DNA of 64,000 nucleotides from Neisseria sp. (GCF_030527965.1 NZ_JAUMZU010000003.1:62001-126000), one strand, 5' to 3'. Positions 35,086-46,313 are shown, counted from the stretch's first letter. Numbers and translations are program-made. Notes: generated from the sequence alone by a model not told the origin.

Positions 35086-37920
35086 TCAATTTAAATTCAA
35101 AGCATCGTCAACCAGTTGTTTCAACTGGGCAACGTGTTTGCTCATATAGCCTACGGCAGGTGAAGCACTGGTCGGACGACCGGCATAACCGAGTTTTTGC
35201 GATTCGCCCAACACCCTTTCGATACGATGGCGCAGTTGGTGGAACGCACCTTGGTTGCGCGGTTCTTCTTGAGTCCAGAACACTTCTTTGGCATTCGGAT
35301 ATTTGGCCAATTCGGCTCGAACCTCGTCGTAAGGGAAAGGATAGAGCTGCTCGACTCGAACGATGGCAACTTCATCGGTGAGTTTCCGCTCTTCGCGCGC
35401 CGAAGCCAAGTCGTAATACACCTGACCGGCACACAAGAGAACGCGTTTTACGCTGCCGTTATCGGGGCGGTCAATCACATCGCCGATAACCGGCCGGAAA
35501 GTGGTGCCTTCGGTAAAGTTTTCCAGCGGGCTCATGGAGTCTTTAAAACGCAGGAGGCGTTTCGACATAAAGATAGCCAAGGGTTTGCGATACGCGCGCA
35601 ACGTTTGCCGGCGCAGAATGTGGAACATTTGCGAGGCTTCGGAAGGCATGATGATTTGCATGTTTTCTTCGGAGCACAACTGCAACCAGCGTTCCAAACG
35701 AGCGGAGGAATGCTCGGGGCCTTGGCCGTCGTAACCGTGCGGCAGGATGGTGGTCAAGCCGCATAAGCGACCCCATTTGGTCTCGCCGGAAGAAACGAAT
35801 TGGTCGATAACCACCTGAGCGCCATTGGCAAAATCGCCGAACTGAGCTTCCCAGATAACCAGTTTGTCGGGAGCGGAGCAAGCGTAGCCATATTCATAAG
35901 CCATAACGGCTTCTTCGTTCAGAATTGAATCGATGACCAGAAAGTTCGCTTGGTTTTCACTCATATTACGCAGCGGAATATAAGCCCCCGCATCCGATTT
36001 TTCACGTTTCTGATCGTGCAATACCGCATGGCGGTGGGAGAAGGTGCCGCGGCCGGAATCCTCACCGGAAATTCTTACCCCGATGCCGTTGGTCACCATG
36101 CTGGCGTAAGCAATGGTTTCGGCCATGCCCCAGTCGATAGGTTGTTCCCCTGCAGCCATGGCTTTGCGCGCTTCGATAACGCGTTTTGCCGTGTTGTGTA
36201 ACGTGAAGTTTTCCGGCACCTCGGTAAATTTGTCGGCCAGGCGCTTGATGTCGGCGGCGGGCAGGCCGCTCTCGGTTTTTTCGCGCCAGTCTTTGCTTTG
36301 GTATTTCGACCAATCTACACGGTGCTTGCTTTCGTAATCAGTCAAGCGGGTTTGCTCGACGTGTTCGCCTTTATCCAACGCATCGCGGTAAGCTTGAATA
36401 TAACCGTCGGCCTCTTGCTGAGTGACCACGCCTTCTGCAATCAATTTATCCGCATACAAAGCGCGCGTGCCCGGATGCTGAGCTACTTTTTTATACATCA
36501 TGGGCTGGGTCAATGTCGGATCGTCGCCTTCGTTGTGGCCGAGTTTGCGATAGCAAACCAAATCGATGACCACGTCTTTTTTGAATTGTTTGCGGTAATC
36601 CAGAGCGGCTTGCACAACAAAGCAGACCGCTTCGGGATCATCACCGTTAACGTGGAAAATCGGCGCTTCCACCATTTTCGCAATATCGGTGCAGTATACT
36701 GTCGAGCGTACGTCGCGCGTATCGGAAGTGGTAAAGCCGATTTGGTTGTTGATAACGAGATGGATGGTTCCGCCGGTGGTATAGCCGCGCGTTTTGGACA
36801 GGTTGAATGTTGCTTGGTTTACGCCCAAGCCGATGAAAGCAGAATCACCGTGGATTAAAACGGGTAAAACCTGATCTTGCCCCGCATCGCCGCGGCGGCG
36901 CTGTTTGGCGCGAACCGAACCTTCAACAACAGGATTCACGATTTCCAAGTGGGAAGGGTTGAAAGCAAGCGTTACGTGCATGGCACCGTTGGGTGTGGCA
37001 ATATCGGAGCTGAAACCCATATGATATTTCACGTCGCCGCTGGGCAAGGTGGCGGCGACTTTTCCTTCAAATTCTGCAAATAGATTACTGGGCTGTTTGC
37101 CTAGTGTGTTAACTAACACATTCAGACGGCCGCGGTGTGCCATCCCGATAACCACTTCTTCCACGCCGTCTTTGCCGGCGTTTTGAATCAAATAATTCAA
37201 CCCTGCAATCGAACTTTCGCCACCTTCGACCGAGAAGCGTTTCTGTCCCACATATTTGGTATGCAGGTAGCGCTCCATGGTTTCTGCGGCAGTGATTTGT
37301 TTCAGGATATAGCGTTTTTGCTCTTTATCGAACGAAGGCGTAGACAAAGAACCTTCAAAATAATTGCGAATCCAACGGCGTTCGTCGGTGTTGGCGATAT
37401 ACATGTATTCGATGCCGATATGCCCGCAATAAGTTTGTTTCAATTTGCTGACAATATCCGACAAGGTCATTTTGTCGTCGCCGGAAAAATCGCCTTCTCC
37501 TACGCTGAAACGAACCGCCATGTCCGTATCGCTCAGGCCGTGGAATTTCGGATCCAGCGCATCGATATTGCGGGGCGGCATCCGTTTGAGCGGATCAAGC
37601 TGGGCAGCGCCTATGCCTTGGATGCGATAGGCAGACATCAATCTCAATACGCCTACTTGTTTTTTCAGCATATTTTCGTCTAAGCCGCCGGAGATGGCCG
37701 CCGTTGCTTTGTGTTTTGCCAGATTGGCAAAAGATTCCTGAATCGGACGGTGGGCAACGTCACGTTCGACTGCGCCGGGTTGGGCGGCCAATTGAGTGAA
37801 GTATTGCTTCCAATGGTCATCAACGGAGTTGGGATCATTAAGATAGTTCTCGTACAATTCCTCAATATAGGGAGCGTTGGAACCAAACAGATATGAGAGG
37901 CTTTGTCGTTCTTCCATCAT
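35086..37920 (-). CDS. sucA: 2-oxoglutarate dehydrogenase E1, 944 aa
   Basis: The thiamin diphosphate-dependent E1 subunit. N-terminal segment [19 protein letters not shown] binds E2. [22 protein letters not shown] and [12 protein letters not shown] are ThDP-site motifs, and [24 protein letters not shown] is split here as [13 protein letters not shown] and [11 protein letters not shown], both typical of the C-terminal transketolase-like part. Length matches the family. Starts ATGATG; either may be used. Middle gene of the TCA block. Confidence 0.96.
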   Translation of the reverse strand: MMEERQSLSYLFGSNAPYIEELYENYLNDPNSVDDHWKQYFTQLAAQPGAVERDVAHRPIQESFANLAKHKATAAISGGLDENMLKKQVGVLRLMSAYRIQGIGAAQLDPLKRMPPRNIDALDPKFHGLSDTDMAVRFSVGEGDFSGDDKMTLSDIVSKLKQTYCGHIGIEYMYIANTDERRWIRNYFEGSLSTPSFDKEQKRYILKQITAAETMERYLHTKYVGQKRFSVEGGESSIAGLNYLIQNAGKDGVEEVVIGMAHRGRLNVLVNTLGKQPSNLFAEFEGKVAATLPSGDVKYHMGFSSDIATPNGAMHVTLAFNPSHLEIVNPVVEGSVRAKQRRRGDAGQDQVLPVLIHGDSAFIGLGVNQATFNLSKTRGYTTGGTIHLVINNQIGFTTSDTRDVRSTVYCTDIAKMVEAPIFHVNGDDPEAVCFVVQAALDYRKQFKKDVVIDLVCYRKLGHNEGDDPTLTQPMMYKKVAQHPGTRALYADKLIAEGVVTQQEADGYIQAYRDALDKGEHVEQTRLTDYESKHRVDWSKYQSKDWREKTESGLPAADIKRLADKFTEVPENFTLHNTAKRVIEARKAMAAGEQPIDWGMAETIAYASMVTNGIGVRISGEDSGRGTFSHRHAVLHDQKREKSDAGAYIPLRNMSENQANFLVIDSILNEEAVMAYEYGYACSAPDKLVIWEAQFGDFANGAQVVIDQFVSSGETKWGRLCGLTTILPHGYDGQGPEHSSARLERWLQLCSEENMQIIMPSEASQMFHILRRQTLRAYRKPLAIFMSKRLLRFKDSMSPLENFTEGTTFRPVIGDVIDRPDNGSVKRVLLCAGQVYYDLASAREERKLTDEVAIVRVEQLYPFPYDEVRAELAKYPNAKEVFWTQEEPRNQGAFHQLRHRIERVLGESQKLGYAGRPTSASPAVGYMSKHVAQLKQLVDDALNLN

Positions 37921-38046
37921 GGCTATATCTTTGTCTTAAAAGTGAAAAAAGTAGAATATTTCTGATTCCGCCCTATTTTTTGATAGTCGGAATACAGTTT
38001 CATATTCTACTCCTGATATATCATTTTGATAATGTATTTCTTCGAG

Positions 38047-38088
38047 TTTTCAGACAGGCATCAGCATAAGTAAAAGCCTGTCTGAAAA
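38047..38088. repeat. Paired DUS between gltA and sucA
   Basis: TTTTCAGACAGGC (38047-38059) and GCCTGTCTGAAAA (38076-38088) with a 16-base loop lie just after the gltA stop. It is a candidate terminator or attenuator ahead of sucA. Confidence 0.55.
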
Positions 38089-38105
38089 TACGTTGGGAAA
38101 ATGAA

Positions 38106-39389
38106 TCAGCGTTTGTTTAATGGAACAAAATCTCGGCGGTCGGCACCGGTATAAAGTTGGCGAGGACGGCCGATTTTTTGGCTCGGATCGCTAATCATTT
38201 CATGCCAGTGGGAAATCCAGCCAACCGTGCGGGCCAGCGCGAAAACAACGGTAAACATCGATACCGGAATGCCCAGAGCGGATAGAACGATGCCGGAATA
38301 GAAATCAACGTTCGGATAAAGTTTGCGCTCAATGAAGAAAGGATCGTTCAGTGCGATTTTCTCCAATTCCATCGCCAACTTGAATTTCGGGTCGTTTTCC
38401 AAACCGAGTTCTTTCAACACTTCGTAGCAGGTTTCGCGCATGATATTCGCACGCGGATCCATGTTGCGGTATACGCGGTGACCGAAGCCCATCAAACGGT
38501 ATTTGCGCTCTTTCACGCCTTCCATAAATGCGGCTACGTTTGAAACGTCGCCGATTTCATCCAGCATTTTCAACACGGCTTCGTTGGCGCCGCCGTGTGC
38601 GGGGCCCCACAAACAGGCAATACCGGCGGCAATACAGGCAAACGGATTGGCGCCTGAAGAACCGGCCAAACGCACGGTGGAGGTAGAAGCGTTTTGTTCG
38701 TGGTCGGCATGCAGGATGAAGATGCGATCCAATGCTTTGACAAGCGTCGGGTTGGGCGTATAGGGTGCACAAGGCGTAGCAAACATCATGTGCATGAAGT
38801 TGGCGGTGTAGGACAAGTCATTGCGCGGATAATTGAAAGGCAAACCATTTGAATAACGGTAGCACATTGCCGCAATGGTCGGGATTTTAGAAATCAAGCG
38901 GTAAATCGCAATTTGACGATGTTCCGGATCGGCAATTTCCAGGCTGTCTTGATAAAACGCAGACAAAGCGCCCACAACACCGACCATCATGGCCATCGGA
39001 TGCGCATCGCGACGGAAGCCGCGGAAGAACCAAGTGAGCTGCTCGTGAACCATGGTGTGTTTGGTTACGGTGCTTACGAATTGTTCTTTTTCTTTTTCGG
39101 TAGGTAGTTCGCCGTAGATCAGAAGATAACAGGTTTCTAGATAATCGCTATGTTCGGCGAGTTGTTCGATAGGATAGCCGCGATAATACAACTGGCCTTT
39201 TTCGCCGTCGATGAAGGTGATTTTAGATTCGCAGCTTGCAGTCGATACGAAACCCGGGTCAAACGTAAACATGCCGGAACCTTTGGTGAAGGTTCGGATA
39301 TCGACGACATCGTTGCCCAGAGTACCTTTCAAAACAGGTAGTTCTAGGTTTTCTTTGCCTTCAATTTGCACTTTAACGGTTTTAGACAT
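38106..39389 (-). CDS. gltA: Citrate synthase (type II), 427 aa
   Basis: Condenses acetyl-CoA and oxaloacetate. Catalytic residues fall in [13 protein letters not shown] (His), [12 protein letters not shown] (His) and the C-terminal [14 protein letters not shown] (Arg). The N-terminal beta domain [13 protein letters not shown] is typical of the hexameric, NADH-sensitive Gram-negative type. AAGGAG seven bases before the ATG. It follows sdhE by 56 bases. Confidence 0.96.
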   Translation of the reverse strand: MSKTVKVQIEGKENLELPVLKGTLGNDVVDIRTFTKGSGMFTFDPGFVSTASCESKITFIDGEKGQLYYRGYPIEQLAEHSDYLETCYLLIYGELPTEKEKEQFVSTVTKHTMVHEQLTWFFRGFRRDAHPMAMMVGVVGALSAFYQDSLEIADPEHRQIAIYRLISKIPTIAAMCYRYSNGLPFNYPRNDLSYTANFMHMMFATPCAPYTPNPTLVKALDRIFILHADHEQNASTSTVRLAGSSGANPFACIAAGIACLWGPAHGGANEAVLKMLDEIGDVSNVAAFMEGVKERKYRLMGFGHRVYRNMDPRANIMRETCYEVLKELGLENDPKFKLAMELEKIALNDPFFIERKLYPNVDFYSGIVLSALGIPVSMFTVVFALARTVGWISHWHEMISDPSQKIGRPRQLYTGADRRDFVPLNKR

Positions 39390-39445
39390 CTCTTCACTCC
39401 TTTATTCTTATGTTCAAATTTTGGTTTAAGCCTCAGAAAAAGCCG

Positions 39446-39694
39446 TTAAGCATTTCTGATTTTTTCCAGTAGCGGTTTGAAATCATCGCGTTCGGCTTGC
39501 TCTTTCTGATTGACCAAGGCCAAGAATTCTTGGTCTGGCAAATCTAAAATGGCAATAAACACGGCAATTTCCTGATCGCTTAAATGCTGGAATTCTGTTG
39601 CCATAAAACGCTCAAGCAGGATATCCAGCTCAAGCAGTCCGCGGCGTGTCAGGAAGCGGATGCGCCTTTTCGCTGCTTCGTCAAAAGCGACCAT
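39446..39694 (-). CDS. sdhE: Succinate dehydrogenase assembly factor SdhE, 82 aa
   Basis: A small helical protein that helps attach FAD covalently to SdhA. The RGxxE motif reads RRGLLELD (about residues 18-25), and LSDQEIAVF and DLPDQEFL match the family. It directly follows sdhB, whose stop is two bases upstream of this ATG. Length is normal. Confidence 0.92.
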   Translation of the reverse strand: MVAFDEAAKRRIRFLTRRGLLELDILLERFMATEFQHLSDQEIAVFIAILDLPDQEFLALVNQKEQAERDDFKPLLEKIRNA

Positions 39695-39696
39695 AT

Positions 39697-40401
39697 TCAG
39701 ACAGCCCGTTTTAACATGATTTCTTTAATCTTACCGATGGCGCGTGTCGGGTTCAGATGCTTCGGACAAACGTCTACGCAGTTCATAATCGTATGGCAGC
39801 GGAACAATCGGTAAGGGTCGTTTAGGTTGTCTAAACGCTCGTTGGTAATCGTATCGCGGCTGTCGGCAATGAAACGGTATGCGTTGAGCAGACCGGATGG
39901 GCCGACGAATTTATCCGGATTCCACCAGAAAGACGGGCATGCGGTTGAGCAGCAAGCGCAGAGGATGCATTCGTACAAGCCGTCTAGTTCTTTGCGGTCT
40001 TCCTGCGACTGTATGCGCTCACGCTCTGGCGGCGGCGTATCGTTGACCACATAGGGTTTGATTGAGTGATACTGTTTGAAAAATTGCGTCATATCCACAA
40101 TCAAATCACGGATAACGGGCAGGCCGGGCAGCGGGCGCAGAGTAATCGGCTGTTGCAGGCTGCGAATGTCGGTCAGGCATGCCAAACCGTTTTTGCCGTT
40201 GATATTCATGCCGTCGGAACCGCAAATGCCTTCACGACAGGAACGTCTGAATGAAAAGCTGTCGTCCTGCGCTTTGATTTTGACCATCGCATCCAAGAGC
40301 TTGACATCGGTCGGTTCAATTTCTATTTCATAGTCTTTCATGTACGGCTTGGCATCCACATCGGGATTGTAGCGATACACTTTGAAACGTAGTTTTTCCA
40401 T
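39697..40401 (-). CDS. sdhB: Succinate dehydrogenase iron-sulfur subunit, 234 aa
   Basis: Carries three Fe-S clusters: [2Fe-2S] ligands in CREGICGSDG, [4Fe-4S] ligands in CILCACCSTACPS, and [3Fe-4S] ligands in CHTIMNCVDVCPK. Normal length. The last codons GCT GTC TGA lie inside a DUS-like word (GGGCTGTCTGAA), so the uptake sequence supplies the stop codon. Twelve bases separate it from sdhA. Confidence 0.96.
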   Translation of the reverse strand: MEKLRFKVYRYNPDVDAKPYMKDYEIEIEPTDVKLLDAMVKIKAQDDSFSFRRSCREGICGSDGMNINGKNGLACLTDIRSLQQPITLRPLPGLPVIRDLIVDMTQFFKQYHSIKPYVVNDTPPPERERIQSQEDRKELDGLYECILCACCSTACPSFWWNPDKFVGPSGLLNAYRFIADSRDTITNERLDNLNDPYRLFRCHTIMNCVDVCPKHLNPTRAIGKIKEIMLKRAV

Positions 40402-40413
40402 TTTTTCTGTTCC

Positions 40414-42177
40414 TTAGTAAACGCGTTTGGCCGGCTCGATATAGTCTACGGTCAATGGTTTGGTGTGAACCGGTTTGTAGTGCAGGCTGTTGTCTGCAGA
40501 ATAAAACAGGGAGTGTTTCATCCAGTTGATATCGTCACGTTCCGGATGATCGTCTGAAGCGTGTGCTCCGCGCGATTCTTTTCGTGCTTCCGCAGAGATC
40601 AGAGTGGCTTTGGCAACTTCCATCAGATTATCCAGCTCCAACGCTTCGATGCGGGCTGTATTCCAGACTTGGCTCTTGTCTTTGATTTCCGTGTTTTTGC
40701 TGCGGTTGTACAGCGCCAAAACCTTATCCACTCCTTCTTTCAGAATGGCGTCGGTACGGAATACTCCGGCGTGTAATTGCACGGTGCGTTGCAATTCACG
40801 GCGCAATTCATCAACATTTTCTCCGCCGGTTTGCGTATTCAAACGTTCGAGGCGTTCTCGGGTGAAGTCACCCGCATTTTCAGGCAGGCTTTTCCAGCCG
40901 GATTGCTGTTTGATGTATTCAATCATGCTGTCGCCGGCCGATTTGCCGAATACGACCAAGTCTAATAAAGAATTGGTACCTAAACGGTTGGCGCCGTGTA
41001 CTGAAGCACAGGCGCATTCGCCGGCGGCATACAAACCGTTGACGACGGTTTCGGCCCCTTTATTACCGGGAACCACCACTTCTCCTAAGTAATTGGTCGG
41101 GATGCCGCCCATCATGTAGTGCGTGGTAGGTACGACGGGAATCGGATCTTTAATCGGGTCGATGCCGGCAAATTGGATGGAGATTTCCCGAATGCCGGGT
41201 AATTTCTCCATGATTTTTTCGGCACCGATGTGATCGATTTTCAGCAATACGTGGTCTTTGTTTTTTCCGCAGCCGCGACCTTCGTAAATCTCCATTGCCA
41301 TAGCGCGGGAAACCACGTCTCGAGATGCCAAGTCTTTTACTGTCGGGGCATACCGCTCCATAAAACGTTCGCCGTCGCAGTTCAGCAGAATTCCGCCCTC
41401 GCCGCGTACGCCTTCGGTAATCAATACGCCGGCACCGGCCACACCGGTAGGGTGGAATTGCCAGAATTCCATATCTTCCAGCGGGATGCCGGCGCGGGCA
41501 CAAATACCCAGGCCGTCGCCGGTATTCATAAATGCGTTGGTAGAGGAGGCATAGATACGGCCGCCGCCGCCGGTTGCAAACAACACGGCTTTGGCATGGA
41601 AAATATAAATGTCGCCACTTTCCATTTCCATGACGGTTACGCCGACTACATCGCCGTTTTCGTTGCGAATCAGGTCGAGTGCCGTCCACTCTACGAAGAA
41701 TTGTGTGTTGGCGCGCACATTTTGTTGATACAGAGTATGCAACATGGCATGGCCGGTGCGGTCTGCAACGGCGCAAGCGCGCTCTACGGCTCTCTTGCCG
41801 TGTTCTGCGGTGTGGCCGCCAAAGGGGCGTTGGTAAATTTTGCCGCTTTCTACGCGGTCGAAAGGCATGCCCATGTGTTCCAACTCGATAACCGCTTCCG
41901 GTGCGCGACGGCACATAAATTCGATGGCGTCTTGGTCGCCCAGCCAATCGGAACCTTTTACAGTGTCGTACATATGCCAATCCCAGCGGTCTTCCTGCAC
42001 GTTGCCTAACGATGCGGAAATGCCGCCCTGTGCGGCAACTGTATGGGAACGGGTGGGGAATACTTTGGATAAAACGGCGGTATTCAGGCCGGCTTTGGAA
42101 AGTTGGAGGGCAGCTCGTAAACCGGCACCGCCGCCACCTACGATTACTGCGTCAAATTTGCGTACAGGAAAAGTCAT
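40414..42177 (-). CDS. sdhA: Succinate dehydrogenase flavoprotein subunit, 587 aa
   Basis: FAD-linked catalytic subunit. [11 protein letters not shown] is the dinucleotide fold. [10 protein letters not shown] holds the histidine that bonds FAD. Active-site segments are [21 protein letters not shown] (quoted in parts: [19 protein letters not shown]) and [17 protein letters not shown] 42177 gives six-base spacing from GGGG; ATG 42180 overlaps the sdhD stop by one base and is also possible. Coupled translation with sdhD is likely. Confidence 0.96.
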   Translation of the reverse strand: MTFPVRKFDAVIVGGGGAGLRAALQLSKAGLNTAVLSKVFPTRSHTVAAQGGISASLGNVQEDRWDWHMYDTVKGSDWLGDQDAIEFMCRRAPEAVIELEHMGMPFDRVESGKIYQRPFGGHTAEHGKRAVERACAVADRTGHAMLHTLYQQNVRANTQFFVEWTALDLIRNENGDVVGVTVMEMESGDIYIFHAKAVLFATGGGGRIYASSTNAFMNTGDGLGICARAGIPLEDMEFWQFHPTGVAGAGVLITEGVRGEGGILLNCDGERFMERYAPTVKDLASRDVVSRAMAMEIYEGRGCGKNKDHVLLKIDHIGAEKIMEKLPGIREISIQFAGIDPIKDPIPVVPTTHYMMGGIPTNYLGEVVVPGNKGAETVVNGLYAAGECACASVHGANRLGTNSLLDLVVFGKSAGDSMIEYIKQQSGWKSLPENAGDFTRERLERLNTQTGGENVDELRRELQRTVQLHAGVFRTDAILKEGVDKVLALYNRSKNTEIKDKSQVWNTARIEALELDNLMEVAKATLISAEARKESRGAHASDDHPERDDINWMKHSLFYSADNSLHYKPVHTKPLTVDYIEPAKRVY

Positions 42178-42179
42178 CA

Positions 42180-42527
42180 TTAACCCCAAATCACTTTAAT
42201 TGAATAAATGGCACAACCGATCAGCCAGACGATGGTGGCCGATTGTAGGAACAGGCGCAGACCGAATGGTTTGATATAGTCCATCCAAAGGTCGCGGATG
42301 CCTACCCATGCGTGTAAAAATACGGCGATGAAGGTGGTTTGGGTGAAGACTTTAACCCATGTTTTGGCGAAAAACTGTTGCCATTCGGTGTAATCTTGCG
42401 CACCGAACATGCTTAACAGGAAAAAGAAAAAAATGAAGGTGTATATCAGCATCACGACAGCGGTAATACGCTGCATCGCCCAATCGCGCAGGCCATAATG
42501 CGCTCCGGCCAGTTTGCGGTTTACCAT
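42180..42527 (-). CDS. sdhD: Succinate dehydrogenase membrane anchor SdhD, 115 aa
   Basis: Three membrane helices (about 20-40, 58-75 and 92-112). [16 protein letters not shown] holds the conserved His region near heme b and the quinone site. It overlaps sdhC by seven bases and abuts sdhA. Length fits. Confidence 0.93.
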   Translation of the reverse strand: MVNRKLAGAHYGLRDWAMQRITAVVMLIYTFIFFFFLLSMFGAQDYTEWQQFFAKTWVKVFTQTTFIAVFLHAWVGIRDLWMDYIKPFGLRLFLQSATIVWLIGCAIYSIKVIWG

Positions 42528-42898
42528 AGCGCGACTCCTAACACGAGAGCCGAGACAATGCCCGCATAAAGCACGATACGGGCGGTTTTGCGGGCAGTTT
42601 GGAGTTCCAGACCTTTATGAGCGTCTAAAAGCAGGAAGCGTATTCCGGCAAACAGATGATGCATCAAGGCCCATAAGATACCGATTAAAGCCAGTTTTAC
42701 TAAAAAATGACTGGTAAAGGATTTATAGGTTTCAAAGGTTTCGTTGCTGCTTAGCGAGCCGTTGAGCAAGGTTAGTAAAACGGGCAGCATGATGAATAGG
42801 ATGACGCCGCTGATTCGATGCAAAATCGAAACGATTCCCGGAATGGGCAGTTTTATCTGCTGCAAATCCAGAAATACAGGTCGTTTTTTGGTCTGCAT
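42521..42898 (-). CDS. sdhC: Succinate dehydrogenase cytochrome b556 subunit SdhC, 125 aa
   Basis: The first gene of the TCA block. RPVFLDLQQIKLPIPGIVSILHRISG (seen in parts as RPVFLDLQQIKLP and SILHRISG) is the family signature with the quinone-site Ser/Arg. HHLFAGIRFLLLD carries the heme His. Three membrane helices. AGAGGAATTGAA precedes the ATG. Regulation probably acts in the 595-base region upstream. Confidence 0.94.
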   Translation of the reverse strand: MQTKKRPVFLDLQQIKLPIPGIVSILHRISGVILFIMLPVLLTLLNGSLSSNETFETYKSFTSHFLVKLALIGILWALMHHLFAGIRFLLLDAHKGLELQTARKTARIVLYAGIVSALVLGVALW

Positions 42899-43493
42899 TT
42901 CAATTCCTCTTTATTTTAATTCTCATCAAAACATACTCAAAACCACGCAGTTTGAAGTCAACCGAAAAATTACAGCAAACTACGTTGAAGCATAATTTAC
43001 CTTGTTTGGTTGAGATTGTGTAGTCTTTTTTGATAAATAATTGATGAAATTTACCATCTGCATTAAAAAATTAATGATATTGGTTTGCTAGCGAATAAAA
43101 AAACTTTAACAGGCATAATTGTTTACAATTTTTTGATGTATTCAAGGTGCATTGGCATCAGTGTGGCTTGAATACATTATTTTTATTTTCGATTGAATAA
43201 GGTGGAAGTTGGAGGAAGGAGTGGGGTATAGGGTGTTTTATTAAAAATTAAATTACAACTTCCTACAATTGTTGGTATGATAGAACCGTTGTGAAAATGG
43301 TCGTATCCGATTTGCGGCCTGTTTTTTTGGATCTGTTACAGAGCTGTTGGCGATCATTTTCCGCTCTGGTAATTTTCAAGTACAGGCAGGTTTGAATGCC
43401 GAATAAGCACCTTGGTCGTTAAGATTTAAGATTGATGATTTTGACTGTGTGTTCAAGGTGGAAACAAACTACATTCTCAGGAGAGTTTTAAGT
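42899..43493. other. Divergent regulatory region between sdhC and mdh
   Basis: 595 bases, strongly AT-rich, with no convincing gene. It must hold the promoters for both the TCA block and mdh. A weak plus-strand pair TTACAA (43253-43258) and TATGAT (43276-43281), 17 bases apart, could serve mdh. A long stem-loop lies at 43137-43176 and is listed separately. No DUS occurs in it. Confidence 0.5.
43137..43176 (+). promoter_or_regulatory. Stem-loop with 10-bp perfect arms and T-rich tail
   Basis: TGTATTCAAG (43137-43146) and CTTGAATACA (43167-43176) are perfect complements around a 20-base loop and are followed by TTATTTTTATTTT. It could be the terminator of a small RNA or leader RNA, or a dyad operator. 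It does not resemble a DUS. Confidence 0.45.
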
Positions 43494-44471
43494 ATGAAAA
43501 AACCCGTTCGTGTAGCCGTTACCGGCGCAGCAGGTCAAATTGGTTATAGTTTGCTATTCCGTATTGCAAGCGGAGAAATGCTGGGTAAAGACCAGCCGGT
43601 TATTTTGCAATTGTTGGATCTGCCTCAGGCGCAAAATGCCGTAAAAGGCGTGATGATGGAGTTGCAGGATTGCGCGTTTCCGCTGCTGGCGGGAATGGTT
43701 GCTTCGGATAATCCTGAAGTGGCTTTTAAAGATGCGGATGTTGCCATTTTGGTGGGTGCGCGCCCGAGAAGCAAAGGCATGGAGCGTGCCGATTTGCTGC
43801 AGGCCAATGCTGAAATCTTTACGGTGCAGGGTGCGGCTTTGAATAAAGTGGCCAGCAGGGATGTGAAGGTGCTGGTTGTGGGCAATCCGGCCAATACCAA
43901 TGCTTATATCGCAATGAAATCGGCGCCCGACTTGCCGGCTAAAAACTTTACTTCGATGATGCGCCTGGATCATAATCGTGCGGCCAGCCAGATTGCGGAG
44001 AAAACAGGCAAGTCTGTTCAGCAGATTGAGAAGCTTTGTGTTTGGGGCAACCATTCTCCAACCATGTATGCCGATTACCGGTTCGCTACGATTGACGGCC
44101 AAAGCGTGAAAGACTTGATTAATGATCAGGTTTGGAATGAGGAAGTCTTCCTGCCGACGGTTGGTAAGCGCGGTGCGGCGATTATTGAGGCGCGGGGATT
44201 GTCTTCCGCGGCATCCGCGGCCAATGCAGCCATCGACCATGTGCGCGATTGGGTTTTGGGTACGAATGGTAAATGGGTGACTATGGGCGTTCCTTCCGAT
44301 GGTTCGTACGGTATTCCCGAAGGCACTTTGTTCGGCTTTCCGGTAACGTGTGAAAACGGCGAATATCAGATTATCAAAGGCCTGGATATTGATGCGTTCA
44401 GCCAAGAGCGGATTAACAAAACGCTGAACGAGCTGGAAGAGGAAAAAGCGGGCGTGGCGCATTTGCTGTAA
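43494..44471 (+). CDS. mdh: NAD-dependent malate dehydrogenase, 325 aa
   Basis: Starts [20 protein letters not shown] (NAD-binding loop TGAAGQIG). [14 protein letters not shown] is the substrate loop with the Arg that recognises malate, VGNPANTNA is the family motif, and [12 protein letters not shown] holds the catalytic His. It belongs to the group of about 325 residues found in Burkholderia and other betaproteobacteria. AGGAGAG eight bases before ATG 43494 excludes the upstream in-frame start at 43449. Divergent from sdhC, it completes the TCA enzymes here. Confidence 0.95.
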   Translation: MKKPVRVAVTGAAGQIGYSLLFRIASGEMLGKDQPVILQLLDLPQAQNAVKGVMMELQDCAFPLLAGMVASDNPEVAFKDADVAILVGARPRSKGMERADLLQANAEIFTVQGAALNKVASRDVKVLVVGNPANTNAYIAMKSAPDLPAKNFTSMMRLDHNRAASQIAEKTGKSVQQIEKLCVWGNHSPTMYADYRFATIDGQSVKDLINDQVWNEEVFLPTVGKRGAAIIEARGLSSAASAANAAIDHVRDWVLGTNGKWVTMGVPSDGSYGIPEGTLFGFPVTCENGEYQIIKGLDIDAFSQERINKTLNELEEEKAGVAHLL

Positions 44472-44500
44472 AGTCGGCTTTTGATTGTTACGTTTGAATG

Positions 44501-44541
44501 AACGAATGCCTGTCTGAATGTTTCAGACAGGCATTCGTTTT
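44501..44541. terminator. Strong bidirectional paired-DUS terminator
   Basis: An 18-bp perfect stem AACGAATGCCTGTCTGAA with its complement, loop TGT, flanked by T and A runs, lies between the convergent mdh and DUF455 genes. Confidence 0.8.
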
Positions 44542-44555
44542 GAAATACAGATTGC

Positions 44556-45404
44556 TTACCTTAAGGCGTGCCGCCAATTTCGATCTTGTTGGTTTTCTTT
44601 GAGGCTTTTCTCGAAATCTTCCAGCATGTCCAGCTCGAAACGGCTGAATCCGGCGCGTTCCCGTGCTTCGATGTTTACATATCCTCGGAAAATAAACATG
44701 TCGAAACGCGATAGCAAACGGCGGAATAAAGGTAAAGGCTCTAAACCGCGCATCCGGCAGAGCCACATATACCAGTGGTTGCCGATTTGTACATGGCCTA
44801 CTTCGTCCCGATAGATGATGTCTAACACCGCACAGGTTTCTTCATCGTTGCGTTGAGCTACTTTGGCTCGTATGGCCGGTGTGACGTCCAAGCCGCGAGC
44901 TTCCAGCACCCTGGGCACCAAGGCCATGCGTAAAAGCGGATCGAAAGCGGTTTTGTATGCCATGTCCCATAAATGACCGTGTGCTTCAAAATCGCCGTAA
45001 TCATAGCCGTATGAGCGCAACCGTTGTCGCATCAGGGTAAAGTGGTGCGCTTCTTCTTCGGCCACTTTCAGCCAGTCGCCGGTAAATGATTTGGGCAACG
45101 TACGGAAGCGATATGCTGCATCAAGTGCGAGATTGATGGCGTTGAATTCGATATGGCAAATGGCATGCAACATGGCGGCATAGCCTTCCGGCGTATTCAT
45201 TTTGCGCTGTGCGACGGCTGACGGCGGCACTAAATCGGGTTTGGCAGGGTGGCCGGCCAGACGGAAATCAACGGGTGCTTGATCCGGCAACGCATCCAAT
45301 GCTCCGTTGCGCCAATCTTTGGCAGCTTGTTGCGTTAAGCGGCATTTTTGTGTCGGATCGGTGGCAGTGAGTGCGGCAAAAAGGTGAGGGTAGATGCTTT
45401 TCAT
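44556..45404 (-). CDS. DUF455 ferritin-like protein, 282 aa
   Basis: Carboxylate-bridged di-iron type layout: EFNAINLALDA, EEEAHHF and later DEVGHV give ExxH-like ligand pairs. DUF455 is related to the MiaE/COG2833 group, possibly oxygenases; substrate unknown. I chose ATG 45404 (MKSIYPHLFAAL) because homologues I remember begin close to it; the open frame allows ATG 45455, but a TATAAT lies between the two (about 45412-45417 on this strand), suggesting that transcription could start inside the extension. Soluble. Confidence 0.8.
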   Translation of the reverse strand: MKSIYPHLFAALTATDPTQKCRLTQQAAKDWRNGALDALPDQAPVDFRLAGHPAKPDLVPPSAVAQRKMNTPEGYAAMLHAICHIEFNAINLALDAAYRFRTLPKSFTGDWLKVAEEEAHHFTLMRQRLRSYGYDYGDFEAHGHLWDMAYKTAFDPLLRMALVPRVLEARGLDVTPAIRAKVAQRNDEETCAVLDIIYRDEVGHVQIGNHWYMWLCRMRGLEPLPLFRRLLSRFDMFIFRGYVNIEARERAGFSRFELDMLEDFEKSLKENQQDRNWRHALR

Positions 45405-45649
45405 GCGGGCATTATACGCCGATTGGCCAAGCTGCTTGATTGTTGCATTTAGCATAGGTAAACAGGCATTAAATTCAAGTTAAACCTGCTTTTATTGCCG
45501 CTTGAATTTGCAGGGATTTTATTTTGACCCCTGTCTTTACAATTAAACTATGCCTGTCTGAAAGCCTCCAAATGCTTGTAAATTCCGTGCAATCCCTTAA
45601 GATTAGGCCGGAAAGATAACAAATCATGCTAATGATGAAAGGATCACAC

Positions 45650-46258
45650 ATGAAAAAACTTTATGCTGTTGCGGTCATGATTACACTGGGCATGGGCACT
45701 GCTCACGCCGGTGGAATAGATGCCTTGAAGCAATTTAATAACGATGCCGACGGCATCAGCGGCAGCTTCAGCCAAACCGTAAAAAGTAAAAAGAAAAACC
45801 AAACTGCCAGCGGGGTTTTTCAAATCCGCCGCCCCGGTTTGTTTCGCTGGGAATACACCAAGCCATACAAGCAAACCATTGTAGGCGACGGCAAAACCAT
45901 CTGGCTGTATGATGTTGACCTGAAACAGGTGACCAAATCAGACCAAAGCCAAACCATTGGCGACAGCCCCGCCGCCATTTTGGCTAATAAAACCGCGCTG
46001 GAAAGCAGCTATACGTTAAAAGAAGACGGTAGCACGGGCGGTATTGATTATGTGTTGGCAACGCCCAAGAAAAACAATGCGGGCTATCAATATATCCGCA
46101 TTGGTTTCAAAGGCAGTGCGCTGAGCACCATGCAGCTCAAAGACAGCTTCGGCAACCAAACGGATATTCAGTTTAGCAATTTGAATAATAAGCCCGTATT
46201 TTCCGGCAACACATTCCGTTTTACGCCGCCTAAGGGTGTAGATGTATTGAGCAACTAA
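45650..46258 (+). CDS. lolA: Outer-membrane lipoprotein carrier LolA, 202 aa
   Basis: Periplasmic chaperone moving lipoproteins from LolCDE to LolB. Signal peptide MKKLYAVAVMITLGMGTAHA, cleaved before GGID. The chain is beta-rich; GVFQIRRPGLFRWEYTKPY (in the 45-65 region) is typical, with the Arg that controls lid opening. AAGGATC precedes ATG 45650; the in-frame ATG at 45626 is less likely. A DUS terminator follows. Confidence 0.93.
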   Translation: MKKLYAVAVMITLGMGTAHAGGIDALKQFNNDADGISGSFSQTVKSKKKNQTASGVFQIRRPGLFRWEYTKPYKQTIVGDGKTIWLYDVDLKQVTKSDQSQTIGDSPAAILANKTALESSYTLKEDGSTGGIDYVLATPKKNNAGYQYIRIGFKGSALSTMQLKDSFGNQTDIQFSNLNNKPVFSGNTFRFTPPKGVDVLSN

Positions 46259-46273
46259 GCGGGTTTGCCCAAC

Positions 46274-46308
46274 AAATGCCTGTCTGAAAACGATTCAGAC
46301 AGGCATTT
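46274..46308 (+). terminator. Paired-DUS terminator after lolA
   Basis: AAATGCCTGTCTGAA and its complement pair around a four- to five-base loop with a TTTT end, 16 bases after the lolA stop. Confidence 0.65.
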
Positions 46309-46313
46309 TGGTT

